DNA from: Edaphobacter sp. | Lineage (GTDB): Bacteria > Acidobacteriota > Terriglobia > Terriglobales > Acidobacteriaceae | Direction: 5' to 3' | NCBI RefSeq assembly: GCF_028283685.1 | Contig: NZ_JAPWKF010000007.1 | Coordinates: forward strand, 186,001 to 250,000 | DNA: 64,000 nt | In this document: in pieces, positions 43,045 to 52,040 of the stretch | Position numbering within the stretch: the first letter of the stretch is position 1 | Layout of the letters: each line of letters starts with the position of its first letter | Translations under genes and position numbers: made by a program | Notes under the pieces: model-generated | Told to the model about the DNA's origin: nothing | Databases searched by the model: none | Seen by the model: the letters and a program-made list of their open reading frames with translations, nothing else

Positions 43045-44082
43045 CTACCTTCTAGGAGGCTCCAGGCTGGTCATGACATCGAGCAGGTCCTGATCCACGG
43101 TCCGCGTCTTGGCGATCGCCTCGGACAAAGGAATATCAGAGATATGCGTCCCCTTGAGCACCACCAGGCGGCCAAATCTACCCTCGTGCGCCAGGTCGAT
43201 GGCCCGGACCCCGTAGCGTGTTGCCAGCATGCGGTCATAGGCTGATGGGGTGCCTCCCCTCTGCGTATGACCAAGGTTGACGCTCCGGGTCTCGAAGCCG
43301 GTTCGCTTTTCGATCTCCTCGGCCAACTGCTGACCGATTCCACTGAGCCGGACATGGCCAAAGGCATCGACGGCCGCTCCCTGAGAAGCCTGTTCCCGCT
43401 CCGGGAACTTCGCCCCCTCTGCCGCGACGACGATGGCAAACTTCTTGCCGTGATCGTACCGATAGCGCAGCAGCCGGCATACTTCTTCGATATCGATCGG
43501 AACCTCCGGCACCAGGATGACGTCCGCTCCTCCTGCGATACCCGAGGTGATTGCGATCCATCCCGCGTCACGTCCCATCACCTCGCAGACCAGAACGCGA
43601 TTATGCGCTTCGGCTGTTGAGTGAAGTCGGTCGATCGCCTCGGTCGCGATAGTGACTGCTGTATCGAAGCCGAAGCAGGCATCCGTACCACTGAGATCGT
43701 TGTCGATCGTCTTGGGGACACCGATACATTTCACGCCACGCTCACTGAGAGCCAGTGAAATCGACTGCGTGTCGTCTCCTCCCAGCGCAATGAGGGCATC
43801 TAGTTTGTGACTGGCAATAACCTGGAGACAGGTTTCAAAACCATTGGGGATCTTCTTGACGTTCGTCCGGGAGGAGCGAAGGATCGTTCCGCCTTTATGG
43901 AGAATGCCTGAGGTTGTCTCCATGTTGAGCGGCATGGTTGCGTCGTCCAGAACGCCGCGCCAGCCCTCCATGAAGCCGACGAACTCATCGCCGTAGTGGA
44001 GAATCCCCTTGCGAACGACAGCACGAATTACAGCGTTCAGACCCGGGCAGTCGCCGCCACCGGTCAGCATTCCAATACGCAT
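43045..44082 (-). CDS. pfkA: 6-phosphofructokinase, probably PPi-dependent
   Basis: A 345-residue PfkA-family enzyme (fructose 6-phosphate to fructose 1,6-bisphosphate). TGGGDCPGLNAVIR opens it. The active-site stretch is GGDDTQS with Asp104 and GVPKTIDND with Lys124, where ATP enzymes of the E. coli type have Gly104 and Gly124. In the family, Asp104/Lys124 is the hallmark of pyrophosphate-dependent phosphofructokinases. The reaction would then be reversible and save ATP. TLHSTAEAHNR-like binding residues (DRLHSTAEAHNRVLVCEVMG) are intact. The common 'ATP-dependent' label would probably be wrong; activity was not tested. Confidence 0.9.
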   Translation of the reverse strand: MRIGMLTGGGDCPGLNAVIRAVVRKGILHYGDEFVGFMEGWRGVLDDATMPLNMETTSGILHKGGTILRSSRTNVKKIPNGFETCLQVIASHKLDALIALGGDDTQSISLALSERGVKCIGVPKTIDNDLSGTDACFGFDTAVTIATEAIDRLHSTAEAHNRVLVCEVMGRDAGWIAITSGIAGGADVILVPEVPIDIEEVCRLLRYRYDHGKKFAIVVAAEGAKFPEREQASQGAAVDAFGHVRLSGIGQQLAEEIEKRTGFETRSVNLGHTQRGGTPSAYDRMLATRYGVRAIDLAHEGRFGRLVVLKGTHISDIPLSEAIAKTRTVDQDLLDVMTSLEPPRR

Positions 44083-44156
44083 CGAACCCTCCTCTCAAAC
44101 CGGCAGCATGATACCGCAACCGGAGGGAGGGATCACTCTTCAGGTGCGACCAGGGT

Positions 44157-45206
44157 TCAGCGCCACCAGTCGGACTGAAGCGGCGTCCCGGCGAAGACGT
44201 CAGACGGCTGCCCCGGGGCTGGCGACCACAACTGGATTCCCGTCTCCGCCGAAACCTCCAGCATGCGCTCGATGGGTTGGCGCCAGCCGTGCAGAGCCAG
44301 ATCGAAGAGACCCCAGTGGATGGGCATCATCAGGCCTTTGTCACCCAGATCCAGAAAAGCCCTCGCCGCTCCGTCGGGACCGAGGTGGATCTCCTTCCAC
44401 AGGTCGTTGTAGGCGCCAATCTCGAGCATGGTGAGATCGAACGGGCCATACTCTGCACCGATTTCGGCAAAGCCGGGCCACCAGCCGGAGTCTGCACCGA
44501 AGTAGACCTTGTGCTGCCTCCCTTTGAGGACAAAGGCTGACCAAAGCGTCTCGAAGCGGTTGAACATGCTGCGCCCGGAGAAGTGGCGGGTCGGAACGGC
44601 AGTGATCTCAAGCTCGCCGGACGAGGCGCTCACGTTGCAACTCTGGGTCCAGTCCAGCTCTTGGATGCGGCGCTTCGCAACGCCGTATTGCTCCAGAACC
44701 TCTCCCACACCGAGAGAGGTAATCCACTCGGTCTCGCGAAGATGGCCCAGACGAGCAAGCTTTCGTATCGTCGACTCTCCCAGGTGATCGTAGTGATCGT
44801 GCGAGATGAGCACCACATCGAGCTTAGGCATGGCTTCGAGAGGTAGGGGCGGGGCAAAGAAACGCTTCGGCCCTGCCCAGCGTAGCGGAGAGGCGCGCTC
44901 ATCCCACACCGGATCAGTCAACACGCGCACTCCGTCGATCTCAATAAGAGTCGAAGAGTGCCCCATCCACGTCACACGAAGACCGCTGGCAGATGGTGTC
45001 TCGTAAATCGCGGCGTCTGTCCGGAACGGTCCCAGGGGAGTCTTCGGAAACTTCTCTTCCTTGTTGCGCAGATACTCAGGCAGAGCATCGCGCAGTGTCC
45101 TCCAGCCCCCCACTGATGTAGGAACCGGGTTCAGGTACTTCTTTTCCGTGCGCTCTGCGCGCCGCAGAAAGGTCCTGCGTTCTGCGGCCACATCCTCCAG
45201 ACTCAT
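44157..45206 (-). CDS. NAPE-PLD-like metallo-beta-lactamase-fold hydrolase
   Basis: A 349-residue hydrolase of the MBL fold, most like N-acyl-phosphatidylethanolamine phospholipase D. The metal motif LISHDHYDHLGE is near residue 133. GHSSTLIEIDGVRVLTDPVW (near 82) is the preceding strand, with further histidines in VPTRHFSG (near 208) and MPIHWGLFDLALHG (near 295). An N-terminal positively charged segment resembles membrane-associated members. It is encoded 28 bases from the acid phosphatase gene on the same strand. The lipid substrate is inferred from the family. Confidence 0.88.
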   Translation of the reverse strand: MSLEDVAAERRTFLRRAERTEKKYLNPVPTSVGGWRTLRDALPEYLRNKEEKFPKTPLGPFRTDAAIYETPSASGLRVTWMGHSSTLIEIDGVRVLTDPVWDERASPLRWAGPKRFFAPPLPLEAMPKLDVVLISHDHYDHLGESTIRKLARLGHLRETEWITSLGVGEVLEQYGVAKRRIQELDWTQSCNVSASSGELEITAVPTRHFSGRSMFNRFETLWSAFVLKGRQHKVYFGADSGWWPGFAEIGAEYGPFDLTMLEIGAYNDLWKEIHLGPDGAARAFLDLGDKGLMMPIHWGLFDLALHGWRQPIERMLEVSAETGIQLWSPAPGQPSDVFAGTPLQSDWWR

Positions 45207-45234
45207 CTCCGTCCTCCGTGCCAGTCGTACAGTA

Positions 45235-46050
45235 TCACGGGAGATAATAGAACGGATTCGGCAGCTTGACGCTGATCTCTCCGCGTGGCTCGCCGTTCAG
45301 ATCACTCCACTGGTCACCCATATTCAATACGATGCGGTAGCCAGCATCTACGATCTTCTTTCGTTCCTCGCTCTTGTAATCGACCGTCGTCATCTTCTTC
45401 TGAGGGCCTGTCCTGAGAGCGAGTCCCTTCCATCCCTTGTATCCGGCCAGCTCAAGATTCTTCGCAGTCGCCTCCCGCTGCTCCTCCCAGCGACCGGTGA
45501 TAAAGAAGACCTCGACCCCTGCGGCGCGCGCCTTTTGATAGAGCTGCAGCGTGCCGGGAATCGGCATAGACGCCTCAGGAGACACCACCCAGCGATTGAA
45601 CTGGGCCAACAGAAAACCGTAGTCTTCCCTACGAAACTCGCAGAAGCCAGACAGGGAGGTCTCGTCGATATCGAGCACCATCGCCAGCTTTTCGCCCGGC
45701 TTCGCAGCTGCGAGAGCGCGATCGAGCACCGCTTCAGCCCGCTTCGTCTGCGCATCGAGATCAGCCCAGTAACATCCGCCGCCGGTGCATTCGGCGTAAT
45801 CCGCAAGACGATAGCGTGCGACGCCAAAGTTGCCAATTGGCTCCGCAGCAACCATCACGCTGGGGTCGGCGGCGGCGGCTTCCGCAGTCGCCTTAATCTG
45901 CTCATCCGTCGGACGTTTCGCCGGTGTAATGCTGACCGGCCGGGCTCCCGCAACAGTTGGGCAGGACGGCGCAGTCAATTGCTGAGATTGGCAGAGACCT
46001 ACGGCTGTACACAGAAAAGGGACACACAACAGGCGAAGAAAACGAGTCAT
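45235..46050 (-). CDS. secreted HAD-type acid phosphatase (subfamily IIIB)
   Basis: A 271-residue acid phosphatase with a signal peptide (residues 3-22). HAD motif I is LDIDETSLSG (near residue 125), motif II FITGRWEEQ (near 180) and motif IV lies in MGDQWSDL (near 250). This is the class B/plant-vegetative-storage-protein type that hydrolyses phosphomonoesters outside the cytoplasm. Start: ATG at 46050 after GGGAGCAACG; the frame is open to 46182 but that part overlaps the fadD end and has no site. A 14-bp palindrome lies upstream. Confidence 0.88.
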   Translation of the reverse strand: MTRFLRLLCVPFLCTAVGLCQSQQLTAPSCPTVAGARPVSITPAKRPTDEQIKATAEAAAADPSVMVAAEPIGNFGVARYRLADYAECTGGGCYWADLDAQTKRAEAVLDRALAAAKPGEKLAMVLDIDETSLSGFCEFRREDYGFLLAQFNRWVVSPEASMPIPGTLQLYQKARAAGVEVFFITGRWEEQREATAKNLELAGYKGWKGLALRTGPQKKMTTVDYKSEERKKIVDAGYRIVLNMGDQWSDLNGEPRGEISVKLPNPFYYLP

Positions 46051-46087
46051 CGTTGCTCCCGACGGAAGGCACTCCGCTCGAAGATAT

Positions 46088-46101
46088 TTCGGTATACCGA
46101 A
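46088..46101. promoter_or_regulatory. 14-bp perfect palindrome upstream of the acid phosphatase
   Basis: TTCGGTATACCGAA is exactly self-complementary and begins 38 bases upstream of the ATG at 46050. It also overlaps a GGTAT...ATACC pair extending to 46110. It may be an operator of a dimeric regulator; the regulator is unknown. Confidence 0.4.
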
Positions 46102-46120
46102 TGCTATACCATGACCCGGC

Positions 46121-47908
46121 TTACCCCTTCGATGTTGCCTCATCGGCGTAAAATTCAGCGATCTCCTTCGCATACTTCTCATTGATGATGCGTCGCTTGA
46201 GCTTCATGCTCGGCGTCATCGTGCCATCTTCCACGGCCCACTCCTCCGGGACGATGCAGACACGCTTGATGCTCTCAAAGTGCGCCAGGCCCTCATTGAC
46301 CTTTGCCACGATCTCTTCGTACGCCTTGATGACTCGTGGATGCTTCACCAGCTGGGCCGCATCTTCTGCCGTCACGCCCTGGGACTGTGCCCATCCCTTG
46401 AGTGCTGCAAGATTCGGCGAGATCAGCACGCTGGCATACTTATGCTTGTCTCCGACCAGGGCGGCCTGAGCGACCAGCATGTTGGCCTTCAGCTTGTTCT
46501 CGATCGGCTGCGGAGCAATCAGCTTTCCGCCACTGGTCTTCAATAGCTCCTTCTTGCGATCCGTGATGGAGAGGAAGCCGTCCGCATCGATATGGCCGAT
46601 ATCGCCGGTGCGGAAGAAGCCATCGGGAGTGAAGGCCTCTTTCGTCTCTTTCTCCTTGTTCCAGTAACCGATGAAGACCGAGGGTCCCTTCACCTCAAGC
46701 TCGCCGTCCGCGGCAAACCGGCACTGCACGTTAGACAGCGGCTTGCCGACCGTGCCGAGCTTATTGGCCCCGGGATAGTTCACGCCGATGACTGGCGAGG
46801 TTTCGGTCAGGCCGTAGCCCTCGAAGATAACGATACCGACATCGGCAAACCATGTGCCGGTGTCGATGCCGAGGGGAGCGCCTCCAGCGATGAAGATCTT
46901 CACGTGGCCACCAAAGGCCTCCGCAATCTTGCTGAAGACCAGCTTGTTGGCGATCTTCCAGCTCAGCGAGCTTGGCTCAACATCAGCAATTATCTGCGCG
47001 CGATTGGCCTTGCCAACACCGAGCGCCCACTGAAAGATGCGGTTTTTCAGTGGCGATGCCGCTGACTTCGATTCAATAGCCTGCCTGATCTTTTCGTAGA
47101 CTCTCGGAACCGCGACTAAGAATGTCGGCTGGATCTTCTTCATCGCCTCGGGCAGCTGATCGAACTTGCCGCAATACGCCAGCCTGGTTCCGTGACAGAG
47201 CAAGGCATAGTCGATGTGCCGAGCCGTGACGTGAGAGAGAGGGAGAAATGAGACACTGACGTCCCGATCGCTCAAGCCTAGTGGCCCGGTTGAAATATTG
47301 AGATTGCTGGCCAGATTGCCATGCGTGAGCATGACGCCCTTCGGTTCTCCGGTTGTACCCGAGGTATAGATGATGGTTGCCAGATCCTCGGGCTTCGCCT
47401 CCTGCACCATGGCATCGAACTCCGCGCTCTTCTGTTCCAACGCGGGAGCCTTCTCCATGAGAGTGGCGAAGCTCTCGGCGCCGGGAAACTCGCCTGCATC
47501 CATGACCACGACGTGCTCCAACTCCGGCAGCTCGCCCACAGCAACGACACGCTCGTACAGTTCTGCGGAGGAGACCACGACGACCTTGGCTCCGGAATCC
47601 TGCAGCATGTATTTCAGCTGCTCCGGCGTCAGCGTCAGGTAGAGTGGTACGTCTACGCAGCCCATCGCCAGCGCAGCAAAGTCCGTGACCTGCCACTCCC
47701 ATCTGTTTTCAGAGATCAACGCGACACGATCTCCGCGCTCGAGACCCCAGCCACGAAAGACCTCAACCAGTGCGCGAACTCGGCCATACAGTTGTGTGGA
47801 GCTGATCGGCTCCCACTCGGCTGCCGCCCGCTGCCCCTGCATGACGATGTGCGCGCCGCGCCCCGTGGCCAGCCCAAAAGCATCGTTTACTGTTCGCAGA
47901 TGAAACAT
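46121..47908 (-). CDS. fadD: long-chain fatty acid-CoA ligase
   Basis: A 595-residue AMP-forming synthetase that activates fatty acids to acyl-CoA. The P-loop-like motif YTSGTTGEPKGVMLTHGN is near residue 180, GYGLTETSPV near 370, and TGDIGHIDADGFLSITDRKK near 443 with the hinge; LKTSGGKLIAPQ carries the C-terminal lysine region. It resembles the bacterial/plant long-chain (LACS) branch. It lies 47 bases downstream of a TetR-family regulator on the same strand, so the pair is probably a fatty-acid-responsive unit. Confidence 0.92.
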   Translation of the reverse strand: MFHLRTVNDAFGLATGRGAHIVMQGQRAAAEWEPISSTQLYGRVRALVEVFRGWGLERGDRVALISENRWEWQVTDFAALAMGCVDVPLYLTLTPEQLKYMLQDSGAKVVVVSSAELYERVVAVGELPELEHVVVMDAGEFPGAESFATLMEKAPALEQKSAEFDAMVQEAKPEDLATIIYTSGTTGEPKGVMLTHGNLASNLNISTGPLGLSDRDVSVSFLPLSHVTARHIDYALLCHGTRLAYCGKFDQLPEAMKKIQPTFLVAVPRVYEKIRQAIESKSAASPLKNRIFQWALGVGKANRAQIIADVEPSSLSWKIANKLVFSKIAEAFGGHVKIFIAGGAPLGIDTGTWFADVGIVIFEGYGLTETSPVIGVNYPGANKLGTVGKPLSNVQCRFAADGELEVKGPSVFIGYWNKEKETKEAFTPDGFFRTGDIGHIDADGFLSITDRKKELLKTSGGKLIAPQPIENKLKANMLVAQAALVGDKHKYASVLISPNLAALKGWAQSQGVTAEDAAQLVKHPRVIKAYEEIVAKVNEGLAHFESIKRVCIVPEEWAVEDGTMTPSMKLKRRIINEKYAKEIAEFYADEATSKG

Positions 47909-47955
47909 TCAGCAACCTCTCGCATTCTTCGCCTGCACGCAGGCAGTTATCGCCA

Positions 47956-48564
47956 CTATGCGTCCTTCGCAATTCCATTCATCAGGACATCGATCACCTG
48001 ATGAGCCGTCGTCTTTGTATCGTAGGTTCGTCCGGTAAAGATAGAGGTACTCAGCAGTTCGTCGATCGCACCAAACATGCAGTGTGCAACGACGCCATCG
48101 GAGATGTCCCGGCGAAAAATTCCCTCCTGCTGCCCGCGCCGTATTACCTCTCGAACCACCTGAATGTACTTCACCAGATGATGATGTGAAAACTCAGCGA
48201 TAAATTTGGCGCTCTGCCGCATCTCCGTTTGCATCAGAATTGCCATGCTTCGGTTGGACTGCTGGCTCGACAGGTGAACCTCGGCGATAAACTCCAGCTG
48301 CTCGCGTGGCCCCTTCAGCGTCAGAAAACATTCCTCAACCTTGCGATAGAACGCCTCGAACGTCGAGTCGATCGCCGTCCGCAACACGTCATCCTTGCTC
48401 TTGAAATAGAGGTAGATCGTCCCGTCCGCAACTCCGGCACGCTTGGCGATCTCACTTACCGGGGAGTTGAAGTAACCGCGCTCTGCAATCACTTCTACCG
48501 CTGCCTCCAAGATGCGCTGGTACTTTTCGCTGCCCGGGACGGCCGCCTTTTCTTCAGCTGCCAC
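47956..48564 (-). CDS. TetR family regulator, fatty-acid type
   Basis: A 202-residue TetR/AcrR repressor. The N-terminal HTH, ILEAAVEVIAERGYFNSPVS and GVADGTIYLYFKSKDDVL, covers residues 17-60; the C-terminal ligand domain follows. It resembles the acyl-CoA-responsive FadR of Bacillus in N-terminal sequence and length. It is the upstream member of a two-gene unit with fadD, which supports control of fatty-acid activation and probably its own expression. The ligand is inferred, not shown. Confidence 0.88.
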   Translation of the reverse strand: MAAEEKAAVPGSEKYQRILEAAVEVIAERGYFNSPVSEIAKRAGVADGTIYLYFKSKDDVLRTAIDSTFEAFYRKVEECFLTLKGPREQLEFIAEVHLSSQQSNRSMAILMQTEMRQSAKFIAEFSHHHLVKYIQVVREVIRRGQQEGIFRRDISDGVVAHCMFGAIDELLSTSIFTGRTYDTKTTAHQVIDVLMNGIAKDA

Positions 48565-48806
48565 CTGACTTGCATCCTTCCGTTTCAGACCAGCCTCACG
48601 CTCCGGAAGTATCCGGTCCCCGCAACTCTAATGAATCGCCGTGGGTTTGCCAATACGGAACCACAACGCCCAACAGTTGCTATTCACCATAGTTGGATGC
48701 GCCTTAGCGGGGCGAGAGCCTGCCATGTCCCCGGACGAAGGAACAATGCCAAAAGCGCACGTCCGGGCATCCTTTTGAGGGATGCAGGACAACCGGTTAA
48801 CCTGAA

Positions 48807-49421
48807 TTACTTTTGAGGATGAGGCGCGATCGACCCAGCCTGCAGCTTTACAAGCTCTGGCTGATCGAACTTGCTGGGTCCCAGCACGGCTACCCTGGGA
48901 ATAGGACCGCGGGCCATCGCAACCTCGTCGCAGGCATACAGACGCGGACAGGTCTGGCAGTCTTTGTAGATCTTGTCCGGGAGCACGGTCCGGTCGACGA
49001 CGCGGAAACCAAAGTGAAAGAAGAAGTCAGGAATGCGCGTGAACAGGCAAACCGAGGTGACGCTCTGGTCCTCGGCCTCTTCCAGCAGCGCACGCAGCAG
49101 CCTTCCGCCGGCCCCCTGCCCCTTGGCCTCCGGCTTCACGACGATCGAACGGACCTCTGCAAGATGTGGCCCGTAGAGATGAAGCGCACCACATCCAAGA
49201 AAGACGCCGCTCTCACTCTCCGCTACCGAAAAGTCGCGAACATTCTCGCAAATCTCAGCATAGCTCCGGCGCAGCAGAGTACCGTCCCCGGAGAGCGAGT
49301 TAACCAGTTCAAAGATGTTCACGGCATCGGGAAGCTTCGCTTTGCGCACCACCGCACCGCCAACCCGCGAACGAGTGGATGAGGTGGATTCGCTTACCGG
49401 CAACAGCGACGCATTAGACAC
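48807..49421 (-). CDS. GNAT acetyltransferase, probable N-acetylglutamate synthase
   Basis: A 204-residue GNAT-fold protein. RSIVVKPEAKGQGAGGRLLR (near 95) is the acetyl-CoA binding motif A. It resembles the short stand-alone N-acetylglutamate synthases. Two cysteines (CQTCPRLYAC) near 155 could be a metal or disulfide site. It is the last gene of the arginine operon, beginning inside the end of argH. The start is probably GTG at 49421, with GGAG ten bases before it; a TTG at 49427 is possible. In this position it would supply the first step of arginine synthesis. Confidence 0.8.
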   Translation of the reverse strand: MSNASLLPVSESTSSTRSRVGGAVVRKAKLPDAVNIFELVNSLSGDGTLLRRSYAEICENVRDFSVAESESGVFLGCGALHLYGPHLAEVRSIVVKPEAKGQGAGGRLLRALLEEAEDQSVTSVCLFTRIPDFFFHFGFRVVDRTVLPDKIYKDCQTCPRLYACDEVAMARGPIPRVAVLGPSKFDQPELVKLQAGSIAPHPQK

Positions 49422-50909
49422 GTGCAATCTGCTCCACGCCGGGCTTCAATGCAGCCCCGAGCTTCAAGTGTACAGATGCAAGCCAGGCCTTATCGGTCGC
49501 AATCCTCGCCGATGCACCTCGCAAAGCATCTTTCACCTGGTTACGCGCCGTACCGCCGGTGACATCATGGCAGTCCAGGGTCGCCTCGAGCGTGATCGCG
49601 TCGAAGAAGTCCGCCTCGAACTCTTCGCCCAGCTCTTTCAGCTCTGCAAGCGTCAGTTCATTCAGCTCCCTGCCCGTCTCCAGGCCGAAACGGACAGCAT
49701 TTCCGATCTTCTCGTGCGCCTTTCGGAACGGAACGCCCTTGTAGGTCAGGTAGGTCGCCGCAGCCATCGCATTCAGGTAGCCCTGCGCGGATGCGGTTTT
49801 CATCACCGACTCACGGAAGCGCAGCGAGCGCGTAAAGCCGGGGAGGAGCGCGAGCATGCCTGTGATCGTATCGGCGGCATCAAAGACAGGCTGCTGTCCT
49901 TCCTGTAGATCTTTGTTATAAGCCAGCGGAAGTCCCTTGACGATCGTCGCCAGCGTAATCGCCGCTCCCTGCAGGCGCCCCGACTTGCCGCGAATCAGCT
50001 CCGTCAGATCGGGGTTTTCTTCTGCGGCATCGCGCTCGATCCGGTCGAGTAGCGCTCCGGCAGATCGAGGAAGCCGAACTCGGCTGTCGAATGCAGCGTC
50101 AGCTCCTCGGCAAAGCGCGAGATGTGCAAACCGATAGTTGCGACAGCCTGCGTGAACTCAATCGCAAAATCGCGATCGCTGGTGGCATCCATGCTGTTGG
50201 TCGTCGGCCCATCGAATCCCAGCGCCTCAGCGGCGATCGTTCGATCAAGCTTGAGAGTCGCCCCAGCGATTGCTCCCGACCCCAAAGGGCACAGATTCAG
50301 CCGTGCGCGGCAGTCAGACAGGCGCGAAAAGTCTCGTTCCAGCATTGCGACATACGCGAGCAGCCAGTGCGCGATCAGAACCGGCTCGGCACGCTGAAGA
50401 TGCGTATACGACGGCATCACCGCCTCGCCTGCTGCCTGCGCCTGGTCTACGAGTGCCTCCCGCCAAGCGACCGTACCGGCAAGCGTCTCATCGATTGCAT
50501 CGCGCACAAACAACCGCATGTCCGTCGCGATCTGTTCATTGCGGCTGCGACCGGTGTGTAGCTTAAGCGCGAGGTCGCCGATGACCTTCGTCAGCGTGAG
50601 CTCAACGAAGTGGTGGATGTCCTCCGCCTCGGGGTGCAGAGCCACGATGGCAGCAGCTGCACCTGGAGTGAGACCGGATACAGCTCCGGCTTCCTCCAGC
50701 GCGAAGGGGATGACCCTGTCGAGCCCGTCCAGCATCTTCACAAGCTCGGCTTCCGTAAGGATTCCCGCAGCTGCAATGGCGCGCGCGTGAGCCTTGGAGG
50801 CGGCTACCTCCTGCGGAAGCAACCGCACATCGAACGGAAACGAACGCTGCCACTCTTCGAATGCCGGGTCCAGCGGTTCACGGAACCGCCCCGACCACAT
50901 CTTGCTCAC
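49414..50909 (-). CDS. argH: argininosuccinate lyase, interrupted by one frameshift
   Basis: Frames 50004-50909 and 49414-50014 together encode a full lyase of about 498 residues, splitting argininosuccinate to arginine and fumarate. The first part has SRNEQIATDMRLFVRDAI and ends GSSAMPQKKTPI, where the family has the signature GSSxMPQKKNPD. Inserting one A in the AAGAAAACCCC run (50015-50018 on the plus strand) gives KKNPDLTELIRGKSGRLQG and continues without a break into the second part. GTG start at 50909 with AAGGAG nine bases upstream. A homopolymer miscount is the simplest explanation. Confidence 0.93.
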
Positions 50910-50933
50910 GTGTTCGAGCTCCTTGTCTTTCTG

Positions 50934-52040
50934 TTAGGTCAGCGAAGGCCGCTTGCGCGCCTGCGTGCCGCGTCCGCGCCCACTGGTAATCCGCTTGGCT
51001 CCGCCGAGCAGCATCAGGAGAATCGCCTTCTGCGCATGCAGGCGGTTCTCAGCCTGGTCGAAGACGATCGATTGCGGTCCATCGAGCACGGCATCGGTCA
51101 CCTCGGCGTTGCGATGTGCCGGCAGGCAGTGCATGAAAACCGCATCCTGCTGGGCCTTCTGCATCAGATCTTCATTAACCTGATAGGGCTTGAAGATCGG
51201 AGCGCGCTTGGTCGCCTCATGCTCAAAGCCCATGCTGGTACAGACGTCGGTGTAGACGGCATCGGCGCCTTCGACCGCCTTGACTGGATCGTGCTGCAAT
51301 GTGATGCTGCCGCCGGTCGACTCAGCAATCTCGATTGCCTTATGAATGATGTCCAACTTCGGCTCAAATCCCTTCGGGGTCGAAACCGTGCAATGCGCAC
51401 CAAGCTGGGCGGCAATCAACATCAGCGAGTGGCACACATTATTGCCGTCACCAATGTAGGTGAAGTGCAGCCCCTCAGCGGAGCCAAAGCGCTCTTCGAG
51501 TGTCAGGAAGTCTGCAATTGCCTGGCAGGGGTGCTCCAGGTCAGACAAAGCATTGACGACCGGAACCTTCGAACACGCTGCCATCTCCGTGATGGTCTCG
51601 TGTGAATAAGTGCGCAGCACAATCACGCTCATCCAACGCTCGAGATTGCGCGCCATATCGGACAAAGACTCGCGCTCGCCCAATGGGGACTGGGTCTGAT
51701 CGACGAAGATCGCGTTGCCGCCCAGCGTATTGATTGCGGCCTCGAAGGTAACGCGCGTGCGCAGTGAGGCCTTCTCAAAAAACATGACCATCTGCTTGGC
51801 GTCGAGAGCATGCCGGAAGTCTTCCGGATGATTCTTCACTGCATGCGCCAGCTCCATGATGGCTGCGGTCTCTTCCACCGTCAGATCACCGATCGAGCAA
51901 AGGTCCCGTCCACAGAGGCGCTTGGCGGCCTCGTTAAATGCCGTATCGGACTGAATGCCCAGGCTTACCTGAGGCTTGCGCACCGGAATCTCCTCGGCAC
52001 CGTCTGACTTTGCGTTCATCACAACCGTCTTGCTACCCAT
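50934..52040 (-). CDS. argF: ornithine carbamoyltransferase
   Basis: A 368-residue carbamoyltransferase that makes citrulline from ornithine and carbamoyl phosphate. FEKASLRTRVTFE (carbamoyl-phosphate loop), EHPCQAIADFL, TDVCTSMGFEH (the SMG ornithine loop, arguing against N-acetylornithine transcarbamylase) and FMHCLPAHRNAEVTD are all present. A ~35-residue N-terminal extension and a basic C-terminal tail (SGRGRGTQARKRPS) are unusual. ATG at 52040 overlaps the end of argD by eight bases. It sits between argD and argH. Confidence 0.94.
   Translation of the reverse strand: MGSKTVVMNAKSDGAEEIPVRKPQVSLGIQSDTAFNEAAKRLCGRDLCSIGDLTVEETAAIMELAHAVKNHPEDFRHALDAKQMVMFFEKASLRTRVTFEAAINTLGGNAIFVDQTQSPLGERESLSDMARNLERWMSVIVLRTYSHETITEMAACSKVPVVNALSDLEHPCQAIADFLTLEERFGSAEGLHFTYIGDGNNVCHSLMLIAAQLGAHCTVSTPKGFEPKLDIIHKAIEIAESTGGSITLQHDPVKAVEGADAVYTDVCTSMGFEHEATKRAPIFKPYQVNEDLMQKAQQDAVFMHCLPAHRNAEVTDAVLDGPQSIVFDQAENRLHAQKAILLMLLGGAKRITSGRGRGTQARKRPSLT

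Noticed and set aside
48730..48785. Inverted repeat CCCGGACG...CGTCCGGG and a 6-bp GCATCC hairpin downstream of the GNAT gene
   Set aside because: The first has a 22-base loop and neither has a T-tract, so no terminator is claimed; the 242-base gap otherwise shows nothing.
50004..50040. Programmed -1 frameshift in argH
   Set aside because: The AAGAAAACCCC run is not a canonical slippery heptamer and re-pairing would mismatch; a lost base in a homopolymer is simpler.
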